From Modestobacter italicus (lineage in GTDB: Bacteria; Actinomycetota; Actinomycetes; Mycobacteriales; Geodermatophilaceae): a stretch of 64,000 bases of DNA. Both the position numbers and the translations under genes were made by a program. The notes under the pieces are model-generated. The model was not told where the DNA came from and did no database searches. It saw only the letters and a program-made list of their open reading frames with translations. Location: positions 62,001 to 126,000 of the forward strand of contig NZ_JABGCJ010000005.1 of assembly GCF_019799965.1 (NCBI RefSeq), read 5' to 3'. Each line of letters opens with the position of its first letter. Within the stretch, counting starts at the first letter, position 1. Positions 17,539-25,184 of this stretch are shown here, one piece after another.

Positions 17539-19160
17539 CCGGCCGCCCGCCACTCGCGCAGGTTCCACCACGGACCCCAGCTGACCCCGTGCGAGTGCGG
17601 CTCGAGCACCGGCTCGGTGCCGGTCCAGTCGCCGTCCGCCATCACGTACACGTGCTCGAGGAAGACCAGCATCACCGCCGGGGGCGCGGCGACGAACTCC
17701 CGCTGCACCTGCTGGTAGGCCGCCGTCCGGACCGCGGGGTCGGTGCTGCGGCGGCCCTCGTCGAGCGCGGCGTCCACGACCGGGTTGGCGTAGTCGCTGG
17801 GGTTGTCGAACGGGCCGCCCACGCCGTCCTGGGTGTAGACCGAGTGCAGTGCGGCGTACAGCTGGGTGTCCGGGTCGTAGGGCACGTCACCGCCGCCGAG
17901 CAGGCCGGCGTCCACCGGGATCCGCGGGCGGAACTGCGGCCGGTCCACCGCCTCCAGGTCGACCTCCACGCCGACCGCCAGGGCGTCGGAGGCGAAGGCC
18001 TGCGCCAGGTCGCGGCGCAGTGTCTCCTCCGGGAAGTACATCAGCGTGAACTCCGCCCGGACGCCGTCCCGCACCCGGACGCCGTCCTCGCCGGGCACCC
18101 AGCCGGCCTCGTCGAGCAGCTGCCGGGCCAGGTCGGGGTCGTGGGTGAAGGTGGCGTCGGCGGCGTACGCGTCGCCCAGCACCTCGGGCACCGGGGTGTA
18201 CGCGGGCACGCCGTGGCCACCGAGGATCGACTCGACCATCGCGTCCCGGTCGACGGCGTGGTTCAGCGCCAGCCGCACCGCCGGGTCGGCGGTCACCGGG
18301 TCGCCGGCGGGGAGCGACACCGAACGGGTGTCGGCGCTGGGATGGCCGACCACCGTGAGCCCGTCGGTCTCGGCGAGGGTGTCGGCCAGCAGCGGCGGCA
18401 GCGTCGTCCCGTCGAACTCGCCGCTGGCCATCCGCTGCGCGCGGGTGTTGTCGTCGGGCACGTAGACGACGACCAGCTCCGCGACCTCCGGCTCGCCGTC
18501 CCAGTACCGCGGGTTGGCGGCGTAGACCGTGCGGTCGCCGCGGCGCTCGGTGAGCACGTAGGGGCCGGTGCCGACCGGCTCGGTGTTCAGCGCCGACTCC
18601 TCGGCGGGCCCCGGGACGGCGAGCGCCTCGGCGGGGGCGATGCCCAGCAGCAGCTTGCTCGGGAACGCGGCGTAGGGGTAGGCCAGCCGGAACTGCACGG
18701 TCTGCTCGTCGACGGCGGTGACCTCGCTGACCATCGCGTAGTTCGTGGCGATGGGGGAGGCCGATGCCGGGTCGAGCACCGCCTCGTAGGTGGCCACGAC
18801 GTCCTCGGCGCCGAAGCTCGTCCCGTCGGAGAACTCCACGCCGGTGCGCAGCGGCACCGTCCAGGTGGTGCCCGCGTCGTCGGCCGTGGGCAGCTCGGCG
18901 GCGAGCGCCGGCTCCAGCTCGGGCAGACCGGAGCCGCCCTGCAGCCGGACGAGGCCGTCGTAGACCCTGGAGTACCCGGTCTCCCCGTGCCCGGCGACCG
19001 GGTTGAGGGCCTCGGGCTCGTAGGCGTCGGCCAGCACCAGGCGGCGGGACTGCTCAGCCCCGCCTTCGCCGACGGAGCCGGGGGCGCTGCAGCCGGCCAG
19101 GGCGGTGAGGACGGCCAGGCCCAGGCCCAGGACGGCGGGGCGGGCGTGCGGCGGGGTCAA
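17535..19160 (-). CDS. Peptide/nickel ABC importer substrate-binding lipoprotein (SBP family 5)
   Basis: This is a 541-residue extracellular solute-binding protein of family 5. A signal peptide ends in a lipobox (LTALAGC, lipidated Cys24), followed by a Gly/Glu linker and the type-II SBP fold. The SBP_5 motif YSRVYDGLVRLQ is near residue 62 and LRTGVEFSDGTSFGAEDVV near 105. It captures a peptide, nickel chelate or similar ligand for the four downstream genes. The start is TTG, preceded by GGAG; no better start lies in frame before the signal peptide. The ligand is not predictable here. Confidence 0.9.
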   Translation of the reverse strand: MTPPHARPAVLGLGLAVLTALAGCSAPGSVGEGGAEQSRRLVLADAYEPEALNPVAGHGETGYSRVYDGLVRLQGGSGLPELEPALAAELPTADDAGTTWTVPLRTGVEFSDGTSFGAEDVVATYEAVLDPASASPIATNYAMVSEVTAVDEQTVQFRLAYPYAAFPSKLLLGIAPAEALAVPGPAEESALNTEPVGTGPYVLTERRGDRTVYAANPRYWDGEPEVAELVVVYVPDDNTRAQRMASGEFDGTTLPPLLADTLAETDGLTVVGHPSADTRSVSLPAGDPVTADPAVRLALNHAVDRDAMVESILGGHGVPAYTPVPEVLGDAYAADATFTHDPDLARQLLDEAGWVPGEDGVRVRDGVRAEFTLMYFPEETLRRDLAQAFASDALAVGVEVDLEAVDRPQFRPRIPVDAGLLGGGDVPYDPDTQLYAALHSVYTQDGVGGPFDNPSDYANPVVDAALDEGRRSTDPAVRTAAYQQVQREFVAAPPAVMLVFLEHVYVMADGDWTGTEPVLEPHSHGVSWGPWWNLREWRAAG

Positions 19161-19385
19161 CGAGGGGCTCCGATCAGGTGGTCCGCGGACGAGCTTGTTG
19201 CAAGCTGTTCGCAGAACCTAGTTGTTGCTCGTGTCTCGCAACAAGCCGCCCGGGTGACGCCGGGGTGAACGATCGACGCCCGAACGCCTGCCCGGCGCGG
19301 AACGACCGCGTCTGGCTGAGCCGGTGCGGTCGATGTCGACTCCTGGGCTGGAGCACGCCGTCTCGCCGGTGGAACAGTGGGTTCC

Positions 19386-19793
19386 ATGGACTCGGTGTCC
19401 GTTCGCGAACTGCGCGACCACGGGGGAGAGGTGCTCGACCGGGTCGCCCGGGGCACGGCCGTGGTCGTGACGCGTGACGGAGCGGAGGTCGCCGAGCTGC
19501 GGCCCCGCGCCCGGCGCAGCCCGTCGTCGGCGGACCTGATCGCCCGGCGGCGGCAACTGCCGGCGATGGACCCCGACGCGCTGGCCTTCGACGCCGGTGC
19601 GGCTCGGCCCTTCGGCCGGGTGGCAGCCTCGCTGCGGTCCGCCGGCCGGAAGCCGGCTGTCCGCGCCTACGACGCGCTGACCGCCGCGGCTGCCATCGCA
19701 GAAGGTGTGCCGCTGTACACGTGCGACCCGCACGACTTCGCTGGGATCGACGACCTCGACGTGCGCGCCGTCCCGCACCCGGACCGGACGTAG
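19386..19793 (+). CDS. Phd-type antitoxin fused in frame to the C-terminal half of a PIN toxin
   Basis: The protein has 135 residues. Residues 1-55 are a complete Phd/YefM-like antitoxin N-terminus (VSVRELRDHGGEVLDRVARG, then VVVTRDGAEVAEL). Residues about 66-133 match the second half of a VapC PIN domain: FGRVAASLRSAGRKP, Asp96 in AYDALTA, LYTCDPHDFAGI and the end VRAVPHP. The PIN N-terminus with its first catalytic Asp and Glu is missing, as is the usual stop/start between the two genes. The most likely origin is a deletion that fused vapB to the end of vapC, leaving a DNA-binding protein with a dead nuclease tail. Confidence 0.75.
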   Translation: MDSVSVRELRDHGGEVLDRVARGTAVVVTRDGAEVAELRPRARRSPSSADLIARRRQLPAMDPDALAFDAGAARPFGRVAASLRSAGRKPAVRAYDALTAAAAIAEGVPLYTCDPHDFAGIDDLDVRAVPHPDRT

Positions 19794-19827
19794 GCGCGGG
19801 TCTGGCGGTCCCGTCGGTGGCCGGGGC

Positions 19828-19833
19828 TAGCGT
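19828..19833 (+). promoter_or_regulatory. Putative -10 box (TAGCGT) for the isochorismatase gene
   Basis: TAGCGT lies 43 nt before the ATG. It implies a 5' leader of about 36 nt that carries the GGGGAG ribosome-binding site. Confidence 0.35.
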
Positions 19834-19876
19834 GCGCGGTGTCGCACCAGGAGCTGACCCCGCAGGGGAGACCGCC

Positions 19877-20431
19877 ATGACCACGCTGCCCGATCGACCG
19901 AACACCGCCCTGGTCGTCATCGACGTCCAGCAGGGCGTGGTCGCAGAGGCGCCCCGGAGGGACGAGGTGGTCGGCAGCATCGGCTCGCTGGTCGACCGGG
20001 CGCGCGACGAGGGCGTGCCGGTGGTCTGGGTCCAGCACTCCGACGAGGAGCTGGTGCGGGGGAGCGACGACTGGCAGTACGTCCCCGAGCTCGTCCGCGC
20101 GGAGTCCGAGCCGCTGGTGCACAAGTCCTACGGCGACTCGTTCGAGGGCACCGACCTGGAGGACGTCCTCGCCGCTGCCTGCGTCGGCCGGCTGGTCGTG
20201 GCCGGCGCCGAGTCCGACGCCTGCATCCGGTCCACCATCCACGGGGCCTTCACCCGCGGCTACGACGTGACACTGGTGGGGGATGCGCACACCGCCGGCG
20301 ACAAGACGGCCTGGGGTGCTCCGCCGGTCGAGCAGGTCATCGCGCACACCAACCTGTACTGGCAGTTCCAGGCAGCCCCTGGCCGCACAGCGGCAGTCGT
20401 CGGAGCCGAGGACGTCACCTTCGGCGGCTGA
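19877..20431 (+). CDS. Isochorismatase-family cysteine hydrolase
   Basis: This 184-residue cytosolic hydrolase has the isochorismatase-like triad Asp16 (VVIDVQQG), Lys83 (VHKSYGDSF) and Cys116 (GAESDACIRSTIHGAF). The cis-peptide region at VAGAESDAC is also present. Family members hydrolyse amides or ethers such as nicotinamide, N-carbamoyl compounds and isochorismate. No feature picks one. CAGGGGAG lies 6 nt before the ATG. It is the last gene before the terminus gap. Confidence 0.88.
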   Translation: MTTLPDRPNTALVVIDVQQGVVAEAPRRDEVVGSIGSLVDRARDEGVPVVWVQHSDEELVRGSDDWQYVPELVRAESEPLVHKSYGDSFEGTDLEDVLAAACVGRLVVAGAESDACIRSTIHGAFTRGYDVTLVGDAHTAGDKTAWGAPPVEQVIAHTNLYWQFQAAPGRTAAVVGAEDVTFGG

Positions 20432-20522
20432 GAACGCCAGTCGGCGCCTGCACGGTCGCGGGCACGGTCACGTCGGCGGAGAGGGACCTGCGGGACGTCG
20501 TCCCGGCGCCTCGATCCGTACT

Positions 20523-20550
20523 ACTTGACATAATGTCGATTATCGGCGCA
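20523..20550 (-). other. dif: dif chromosome-dimer resolution site (XerC/XerD)
   Basis: On the minus strand it reads as an 11-nt XerC-type arm TGCGCCGATAA, a 6-nt core TCGACA and an 11-nt XerD-type arm TTATGTCAAGT. The right arm differs from the E. coli XerD arm (TTATGTTAAAT) at only two positions, and the 11-6-11 layout is exact. It lies in a gene-free gap, and the genes to its right are predominantly on the minus strand, as expected if the replication forks meet here. XerC and XerD are not encoded in the window. Confidence 0.85.
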
Positions 20551-20588
20551 CGAGATGCGCGGTCAGAAGGGGTGCCGATTCTTTCCTG

Positions 20589-20616
20589 ACCGGGTTCTCG
20601 ACACCGGGTTCTCGAC
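20589..20616 (+). repeat. Perfect 14-bp tandem duplication
   Basis: ACCGGGTTCTCGAC occurs twice back to back, 38 bp from dif. Confidence 0.8.
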
Positions 20617-20780
20617 GACACTCAGGGTCGCGCGTGCCAGGACGTCGCCTGACGACGGTCACGACGGCTCTGGTCCGAGTCCAGTCCTGCTTGGTCCGGT
20701 GCGACGCTCGGCCTGGTCCGTCCGGCCGCGGGCTCCGGCGGGTGATCGCCGCCTGTCGCCGGCGGCGTCGGCCCGGCGAA

Positions 20781-20838
20781 GAGATGATCATGTCCTGGTT
20801 ACTGAGATGATCATGACTCCCCCAATGAGTTGATCTTG
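20781..20838 (+). repeat. Three 12-bp direct repeats at a 23-bp period
   Basis: GAGATGATCATG begins at 20781 and 20804, and the related GAGTTGATCTTG begins at 20827, each exactly 23 bp apart. The 8-bp core ATGATCAT is itself palindromic. The spacing suggests repeated protein-binding sites, or the end of a lost insertion sequence with multiple terminal repeats. Confidence 0.65.
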
Positions 20839-20986
20839 CGGTTCGGTGCGCAGTCGGCGACATCGCCCCCGTCAACCGTCCGGCGACTCCCCTGTCGGGT
20901 CCACCTCTGCAGACCGAGTTGCGTCACTCTGACGAAATGACCACCGCGTGACCCCGGCTCGAGGGGCGGCTGACTCGATCCCTTCG

Positions 20987-20992
20987 TAGGGT
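20987..20992 (+). promoter_or_regulatory. Leaderless -10 box (TAGGGT)
   Basis: TAGGGT is followed by 6 nt and the ATG at 20999. Confidence 0.5.
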
Positions 20993-20998
20993 CGAGCC

Positions 20999-21247
20999 AT
21001 GAACATCCGACGCCCGGTGGCCGCCCTGTTCCTCACCCTCGCCGTGGCCGGCGGATCGGCCTCGCTGACCGCCTGTGGCGACCCGAGCGGCCTCGACCGC
21101 AACGACGGCGACGTCAGCGACAACGACACCGAGAACACCGACGGGGCTGACCCTGGCGATGAGTCGCAGGGCAACCTGCCGGACGTGGACGACGACCCCG
21201 ACTCGGACGAGGGCAACGAGTCCCGGGACGAGGACTCCGACGGGTGA
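20999..21247 (+). CDS. Small acidic lipoprotein
   Basis: This 82-residue protein has a basic N-terminus, a hydrophobic stretch and a lipobox SLTAC (Cys26). The mature 56 residues are almost entirely Asp, Glu, Gly, Asn and Ser, so it is a highly acidic, probably disordered surface lipoprotein. The function is unknown. Ca2+ or cation binding is possible from composition only. The TAGGGT box 6 nt before the ATG supports the start, and a hairpin follows the stop. Confidence 0.75.
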   Translation: MNIRRPVAALFLTLAVAGGSASLTACGDPSGLDRNDGDVSDNDTENTDGADPGDESQGNLPDVDDDPDSDEGNESRDEDSDG

Positions 21248-21253
21248 ACGAAC

Positions 21254-21290
21254 GCCGGGGGTGTGGAGTGCTCGACACCCCTCCCCCGGC
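21254..21290 (+). terminator. Hairpin after the acidic lipoprotein gene
   Basis: GCCGGGGG (21254-21261) pairs with CCCCCGGC (21283-21290), with a weaker inner stem. Confidence 0.45.
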
Positions 21291-21354
21291 ACCCACTCAC
21301 CCGCAGTGACTTGCGTCACAGTGACGGATCAACCAGCGACATGGGGAACGACGT

Positions 21355-21753
21355 TCAGCCGGCTGCCTTGCCGTTCAGCCACAGCCGGTCGAGCCTCCCG
21401 GTCGACCGGACCAGGTCGGCCAGCGACCGCTCCAGCTCCGCCTTGGTCGGCTTCTCGGTGAGCAGGGTCTGCACGTCCTCGATGGCGCAGCGCAGCTGGT
21501 ACAGGCGGTCCTGCAGGCCGTCGAGCTCTGCTCGCGTCACCAGCACCACGTCGTCGGACAGGCCGGCCTTCGCCGTCGCCGACCGCTGTTCGTAGGCGCG
21601 CTGCCGACAGGCCTGGCCGCAGTACAGCCGCGGACGACCGACCGACTCCTGCGCAGGCAGCACGTTGCGGCACCAGCCGCAACGTCGCTCCTCGCCCTCC
21701 GCACGCCGGGTCCGAGACGTCGGACGGGCGTGGGCACCGTGCTCTCCCGCCAC
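21355..21753 (-). CDS. Zinc-ribbon protein with coiled-coil tail
   Basis: This 132-residue protein has a four-Cys zinc site, RRCGWCRNVLP followed by RLYCGQACRQRAYEQR (about residues 23-58). This is a small treble-clef/ribbon seen in many actinobacterial proteins of unknown role. The C-terminal part (about 70-130) is helical and charged, predicted to form a coiled coil. It is probably nucleic-acid associated. The GTG at 21753 is chosen because TACCGT lies 7 nt upstream. It is divergent from the GDPD gene. Confidence 0.7.
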   Translation of the reverse strand: MAGEHGAHARPTSRTRRAEGEERRCGWCRNVLPAQESVGRPRLYCGQACRQRAYEQRSATAKAGLSDDVVLVTRAELDGLQDRLYQLRCAIEDVQTLLTEKPTKAELERSLADLVRSTGRLDRLWLNGKAAG

Positions 21754-21760
21754 GCCAGCG

Positions 21761-21766
21761 ACGGTA
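21761..21766 (-). promoter_or_regulatory. Leaderless -10 box (TACCGT)
   Basis: TACCGT on the minus strand, then 7 nt and GTG at 21753. Confidence 0.5.
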
Positions 21767-21859
21767 GACGTCACCTCCGACAGTCCGGGCCGGACACGCC
21801 CGCACCCGGGGTCGCAGGTGCGCCGGGACACCCTCCGCCGGGCCCGATCGGCGCCGCAC

Positions 21860-21865
21860 TAGCGT
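21860..21865 (+). promoter_or_regulatory. Leaderless -10 box (TAGCGT)
   Basis: TAGCGT, then 6 nt and GTG at 21872. Confidence 0.5.
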
Positions 21866-21871
21866 GGTGGT

Positions 21872-22648
21872 GTGCCGGGGTCCCGTTACGCCTTCCTCGA
21901 CGGCCCCACCCCCGTGGCGATGGCCCACCGTGGCGGCGCGATCGAACACCTGGAGAACACCCAGCCCGCGTTCGAGGCCTGCGTCGCGATGGGCTACCGC
22001 TACCTGGAGACCGACGTCCGGGTCACCTACGACGGTGAGCTCGTCGTCTTCCACGACCCCACGCTCGACCGGGTCACCGACCGCACCGGCCGGGTGGAGA
22101 GCCTGCCCTGGCGGGAGATGCGCACCGCGCTGATCGGCGGGCGCGAGCCGATCATGCGCTTGGAGGACCTGCTGGGTGCCTGGCCCGACGTCCGGTTCAA
22201 CCTCGACATCAAGGCGGCCGGCGTGCTGGCGCCGCTGGTCCACACCGTCCGCCGGCTCAAGGTCGAGGACCGGATCTGCCTCGGCTCCTTCTCCGACGCC
22301 CGGATCGCAGCCGCACGCCGGCTGTTCGGCCCGGAGGTCTGCACCTCGCTGGGCCCGAAGGGAGTGGCCGCCCTCCGGCTCTCGTCCTACTCGCCGCGGG
22401 CCGCCGGGCTGGTCCGGATCCAGGCCGGCTGCGCACAGGTGCCGCTGGCGCTCGGTGGGCGACCGCTGGTGGACGAGCGGTTCATCGCCGCAGCGCACGC
22501 CCGCAGCCTCCAGGTGCACGTGTGGACCGTCGACACCGAGGCCGAGGCCACCGAGATGCTGGACCTGGGCGTCGACGGGGTCATGACCGACCGGCCGGCG
22601 ATGCTGCGTGGCCTGCTCGTCTCCAGGGGCGAGTGGACCGGCACGTGA
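21872..22648 (+). CDS. Glycerophosphodiester phosphodiesterase
   Basis: This is a 258-residue TIM-barrel GDPD. The catalytic His is in AHRGGAIEHLENT near residue 20, metal ligands Glu-Thr-Asp are in YLETDVRVTYDG near 49 and the second His is in VVFHDPTLDRVTDRTG near 62. DLGVDGVMTDRP closes the barrel. It hydrolyses glycerophosphodiesters to sn-glycerol-3-phosphate and an alcohol. It has no signal peptide, so it should act in the cytosol. The start is supported by the TAGCGT box. The next small frame overlaps its stop. Confidence 0.93.
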   Translation: MPGSRYAFLDGPTPVAMAHRGGAIEHLENTQPAFEACVAMGYRYLETDVRVTYDGELVVFHDPTLDRVTDRTGRVESLPWREMRTALIGGREPIMRLEDLLGAWPDVRFNLDIKAAGVLAPLVHTVRRLKVEDRICLGSFSDARIAAARRLFGPEVCTSLGPKGVAALRLSSYSPRAAGLVRIQAGCAQVPLALGGRPLVDERFIAAAHARSLQVHVWTVDTEAEATEMLDLGVDGVMTDRPAMLRGLLVSRGEWTGT

Positions 22649-22758
22649 TCGGGCTGGTCGATCGGGTCGCCTTCGACGACCGCAGCCGGCCTACGCCGGA
22701 GGTCGCGGCCTTCCCCGGTGGCTTCACCGGTGGCGTCGTGCCGCCCGACGTCCCGTGA
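22645..22758 (+). CDS. Possible 37-residue fragment coupled to the GDPD gene
   Basis: A GTG overlapping the GDPD stop (GTGA) opens 37 codons. The translation (containing RVAFDDRSRPTPEVAAFPGG) recalls the N-terminal segment of some secreted alpha/beta-hydrolases, so it could be a truncated gene. There is no other support. Confidence 0.25.
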   Translation: MIGLVDRVAFDDRSRPTPEVAAFPGGFTGGVVPPDVP

Positions 22759-22840
22759 GCCGCCGTCCCGGGAGCGAGGGCGCGGACGCCGTCCGGTGCA
22801 GGTGCTGGACCGCCGTCCCGGCGACTGGCACCCTGCGCCG

Positions 22841-24217
22841 GTGAGCGCCGTCCCGCAGGCCGACCAGCCCGCCGCCCCGACACCCGACCGCGCACTGCGG
22901 CGCGAGCGTGCCGGCTGGTACTCCTACGACTGGGCGATGTCGGTGTTCAACACCTCCGTCACCTCGGTCTTCCTCGCCCCGTACCTCACCTCGATCGCCG
23001 AGGCCGCCGCCGACGACGCCGGGCGGATCCACCCCCTGGGGATCAGCATCCCGCCGGGCAGCTGGTTCGGGTACGTGCTCTCGCTGTCGGTGCTGCTCCA
23101 GGTGTTCGTGCTGCCGCTCACCGGGGCGGTCGCCGACCGCAGCGGCGCCAAGCGGCAGCTGCTGGCCGCCTTCGCCGCGCTGGGCTCCCTGTGCACGATG
23201 GGGCTGTTCTTCGTCGCCGACGAGCGGTACCTGCTGGGCGCCGTCCTGTTCATCGTCGCCAACCTCTCCTTCGGCGCGGCCACCGTCGTCTACTACTCGT
23301 GGCTGCCCGACCTGGCCGGCCCCGACGAGCGGGACGCCGTCTCCAGCCGGGGCTGGGCCTGCGGCTACCTGGGCGGCGCGCTGCTGCTGGCCGGGAACCT
23401 GGTGCTGTTCACCCAGTACGAGTCGCTCGGGCTCACCGAGGGCGAGGCGGTGCGCATCTGCCTGGCCTCGGCCGGCGTCTGGTGGGCCGGGTTCACCCTG
23501 GTCAGCGTCTCCCTGCTGCGCAACCGGCGGCCGCGGGAGTCCGCCGTGGTCGGTGTGTCCGGCGCCGGTGCGTTGACCGGGGGCTTCCGCCAGCTCGCCG
23601 CCACGCTGCGCGACCTGCGCAACTACCGGCTGACGTTGTGGTTCCTCGCCGCCTACCTGCTGTTCAACGACGGGGTGCAGACGATCATCGGCGTCTCGGC
23701 GCAGTACGGCGCCGAGGAGCTGGACCTGTCCCAGACCACGCTGGTCTCCACGATCCTGCTGGTCCAGGTGGTGGCCTTCTTCGGCGCGATCGGGCTGGGC
23801 CGGGTCGCCGCCGTGGTCGGTGCCAAGCGCACCGTGCTGGCCAGCCTGGTGGTCTGGGTCGGGGTGCTGGTCGCCGCCTACTTCGTCCAGGCCGGCGCGG
23901 CCGTGCAGTTCTACCTGCTCGCCGTGGTCATCGGCTTCGTCCTCGGCGGGACGCAGGCGCTGTCCCGGTCGCTGTTCAGCCAGTTGATCCCGCCGGGCAA
24001 GGAGGCCGAGTACTTCGGCTTCTACGAGATCAGCGACCGGGGCACCAGCTGGCTGGGCCCCTTCCTGTTCGCCCTCACCTACCAGCTGACCGAGTCCTAC
24101 CGGTACGCCATCTTCAGCCTGGTGCTGTTCTTCGTCCTGGGCGGCTGGCTGCTGCTCCGGTTGGACATGCGCCAGGCCATCGTGGCGGCCGGCAACACCC
24201 CGCCGGAGCGTCTGTGA
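22841..24217 (+). CDS. Atg22/UMF1-type MFS transporter
   Basis: This 458-residue protein has about twelve membrane helices. The N-terminal signature RAGWYSYDWAMSVFNTSV is that of the UMF1/Atg22-like branch of the major facilitator superfamily, and the loop ADRSGAKRQLL matches the MFS motif A region. Substrates of bacterial members are unknown; the yeast relative exports amino acids from the vacuole. A CACCCT hexamer 6 nt before the GTG is a weak leaderless box. The stop overlaps the thymidine kinase start (GTGA). Confidence 0.88.
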   Translation: MSAVPQADQPAAPTPDRALRRERAGWYSYDWAMSVFNTSVTSVFLAPYLTSIAEAAADDAGRIHPLGISIPPGSWFGYVLSLSVLLQVFVLPLTGAVADRSGAKRQLLAAFAALGSLCTMGLFFVADERYLLGAVLFIVANLSFGAATVVYYSWLPDLAGPDERDAVSSRGWACGYLGGALLLAGNLVLFTQYESLGLTEGEAVRICLASAGVWWAGFTLVSVSLLRNRRPRESAVVGVSGAGALTGGFRQLAATLRDLRNYRLTLWFLAAYLLFNDGVQTIIGVSAQYGAEELDLSQTTLVSTILLVQVVAFFGAIGLGRVAAVVGAKRTVLASLVVWVGVLVAAYFVQAGAAVQFYLLAVVIGFVLGGTQALSRSLFSQLIPPGKEAEYFGFYEISDRGTSWLGPFLFALTYQLTESYRYAIFSLVLFFVLGGWLLLRLDMRQAIVAAGNTPPERL

Positions 24218-24990
24218 CCCTCTCCCCCGCCCTCTCGCCGCTGGGCCAGCCCGCTGTCGTCCCGTCCGCCGGTGACCGGCGACGGCACCCTGCACCGGCA
24301 CACCTGGTGTTCTTCCACGGCCCGATGGACTGCGGGAAGTCGACCCTCGCGCTGCAGGTCGACCACAACCAGAGCCGGCAGGGCCGGCACGGGCTGTTGC
24401 TGACCCAGGGCGACCGGTCCGGGAGCCCGCAGATCAGCTCCCGGGTCGGGCTGCGCCGGGAGGCGCTGGAGCTGGACGGCGACGTCGACGTCCGACTGCT
24501 GGTCCGGGACCGCTGGGCGGCCGGGCAGCGCGTGGACTACCTGATCGTGGACGAGGCGCAGTTCCTGACCGGTGCCCAGGTGGAGCAGCTGGCCGAGCTG
24601 GTCGACGAGTCGCACGTGGACGTCTACGCGTTCGGCCTGACGACCGACTTCCGCACCCGGCTGTTCCCGGGCACCCAGCGGCTGTTCGAGCTGGCCGACG
24701 ACGTGCAGCGGGTGCAGGTGGAGGTGCTGTGCTGGTGCGGGCTGCGCGGGCTGCTCAACGCCCGGGTGGTCGGCGGGGCGATGGTCCGGGAGGGGGCGAC
24801 CGTGGTGGTGGCCGACACCGCGCCGGCCGCCGCCCCGGTGACCGCCGGGCCGGACGAGGGCGAGCAGGGCGAGGACGAGCAGGGCGAGGGTGAGCAGGCG
24901 GTCCGCTACCAGGTGCTCTGCCGTCGGCACTACACCCGCGGGCAGCTCGGGCCGACGCAGACCGGTCCGGGACAGCTGGCGTTGCGCTGA
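24214..24990 (+). CDS. tdk: Thymidine kinase (TK1 type)
   Basis: The protein has 258 residues. The P-loop is GPMDCGKS (36-43), Walker B/catalytic Glu is DEAQF (113-117) and the substrate lasso has zinc ligands Cys173, Cys175, Cys236 and His239. It salvages thymidine to dTMP with ATP. An unusual acidic low-complexity insert (about 213-228, GEQGEDEQGEGEQ) separates the last zinc pair, and the N-terminus carries a 30-residue disordered extension. It is coupled to the transporter gene upstream by a 4-bp overlap. Confidence 0.93.
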   Translation: MTLSPALSPLGQPAVVPSAGDRRRHPAPAHLVFFHGPMDCGKSTLALQVDHNQSRQGRHGLLLTQGDRSGSPQISSRVGLRREALELDGDVDVRLLVRDRWAAGQRVDYLIVDEAQFLTGAQVEQLAELVDESHVDVYAFGLTTDFRTRLFPGTQRLFELADDVQRVQVEVLCWCGLRGLLNARVVGGAMVREGATVVVADTAPAAAPVTAGPDEGEQGEDEQGEGEQAVRYQVLCRRHYTRGQLGPTQTGPGQLALR

Positions 24991-25067
24991 GTGAGCTCAC
25001 CCTCACCCTTCGGGGGTGGTGCGGCGTCGATACCTCACCCCGTGCGATGATGTTGCGCTGACGACAC

Positions 25068-25093
25068 GGAATCCATTTCCTTCATCTGTCGTT
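25068..25093 (+). promoter_or_regulatory. Sigma-R/SigH-type promoter of rbpA
   Basis: GGAAT (25068-25072) and GTT (25091-25093) are separated by exactly 18 nt, the consensus of the thiol-oxidative-stress ECF sigma factor SigR/SigH of actinobacteria. It lies about 90 bp before rbpA. rbpA of Streptomyces is a known SigR target. Confidence 0.75.
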
Positions 25094-25184
25094 GACCCCT
25101 GCGACACCCCGCACCGGATGCGTGAGCATGCGGCTGCCCGGGCAGTCCAGAACTGACCACCACAGCACGAGAGGACGGTGTGCC

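Larger units (their letters stand above)
20432..20998. other. Gene-free terminus gap containing dif
   Basis: These 567 bp hold no supportable gene. The frames across it are Arg/Pro-rich and match no family. It contains the dif-like site (20523-20550), a perfect 14-bp tandem duplication (20589-20616) and three 12-bp repeats at a 23-bp period (20781-20838). Local GC drops around dif and around the repeats. Confidence 0.6.

Noticed and set aside
20540-20875. A 111-codon minus-strand frame across the dif gap
   Set aside because: Arg-rich, no start signal, runs into dif and through the 23-bp repeats; no protein family.
22645-22758. A full alpha/beta-hydrolase gene after the GDPD
   Set aside because: Only 37 codons remain before the stop, with no catalytic residues; kept only as a low-confidence fragment.
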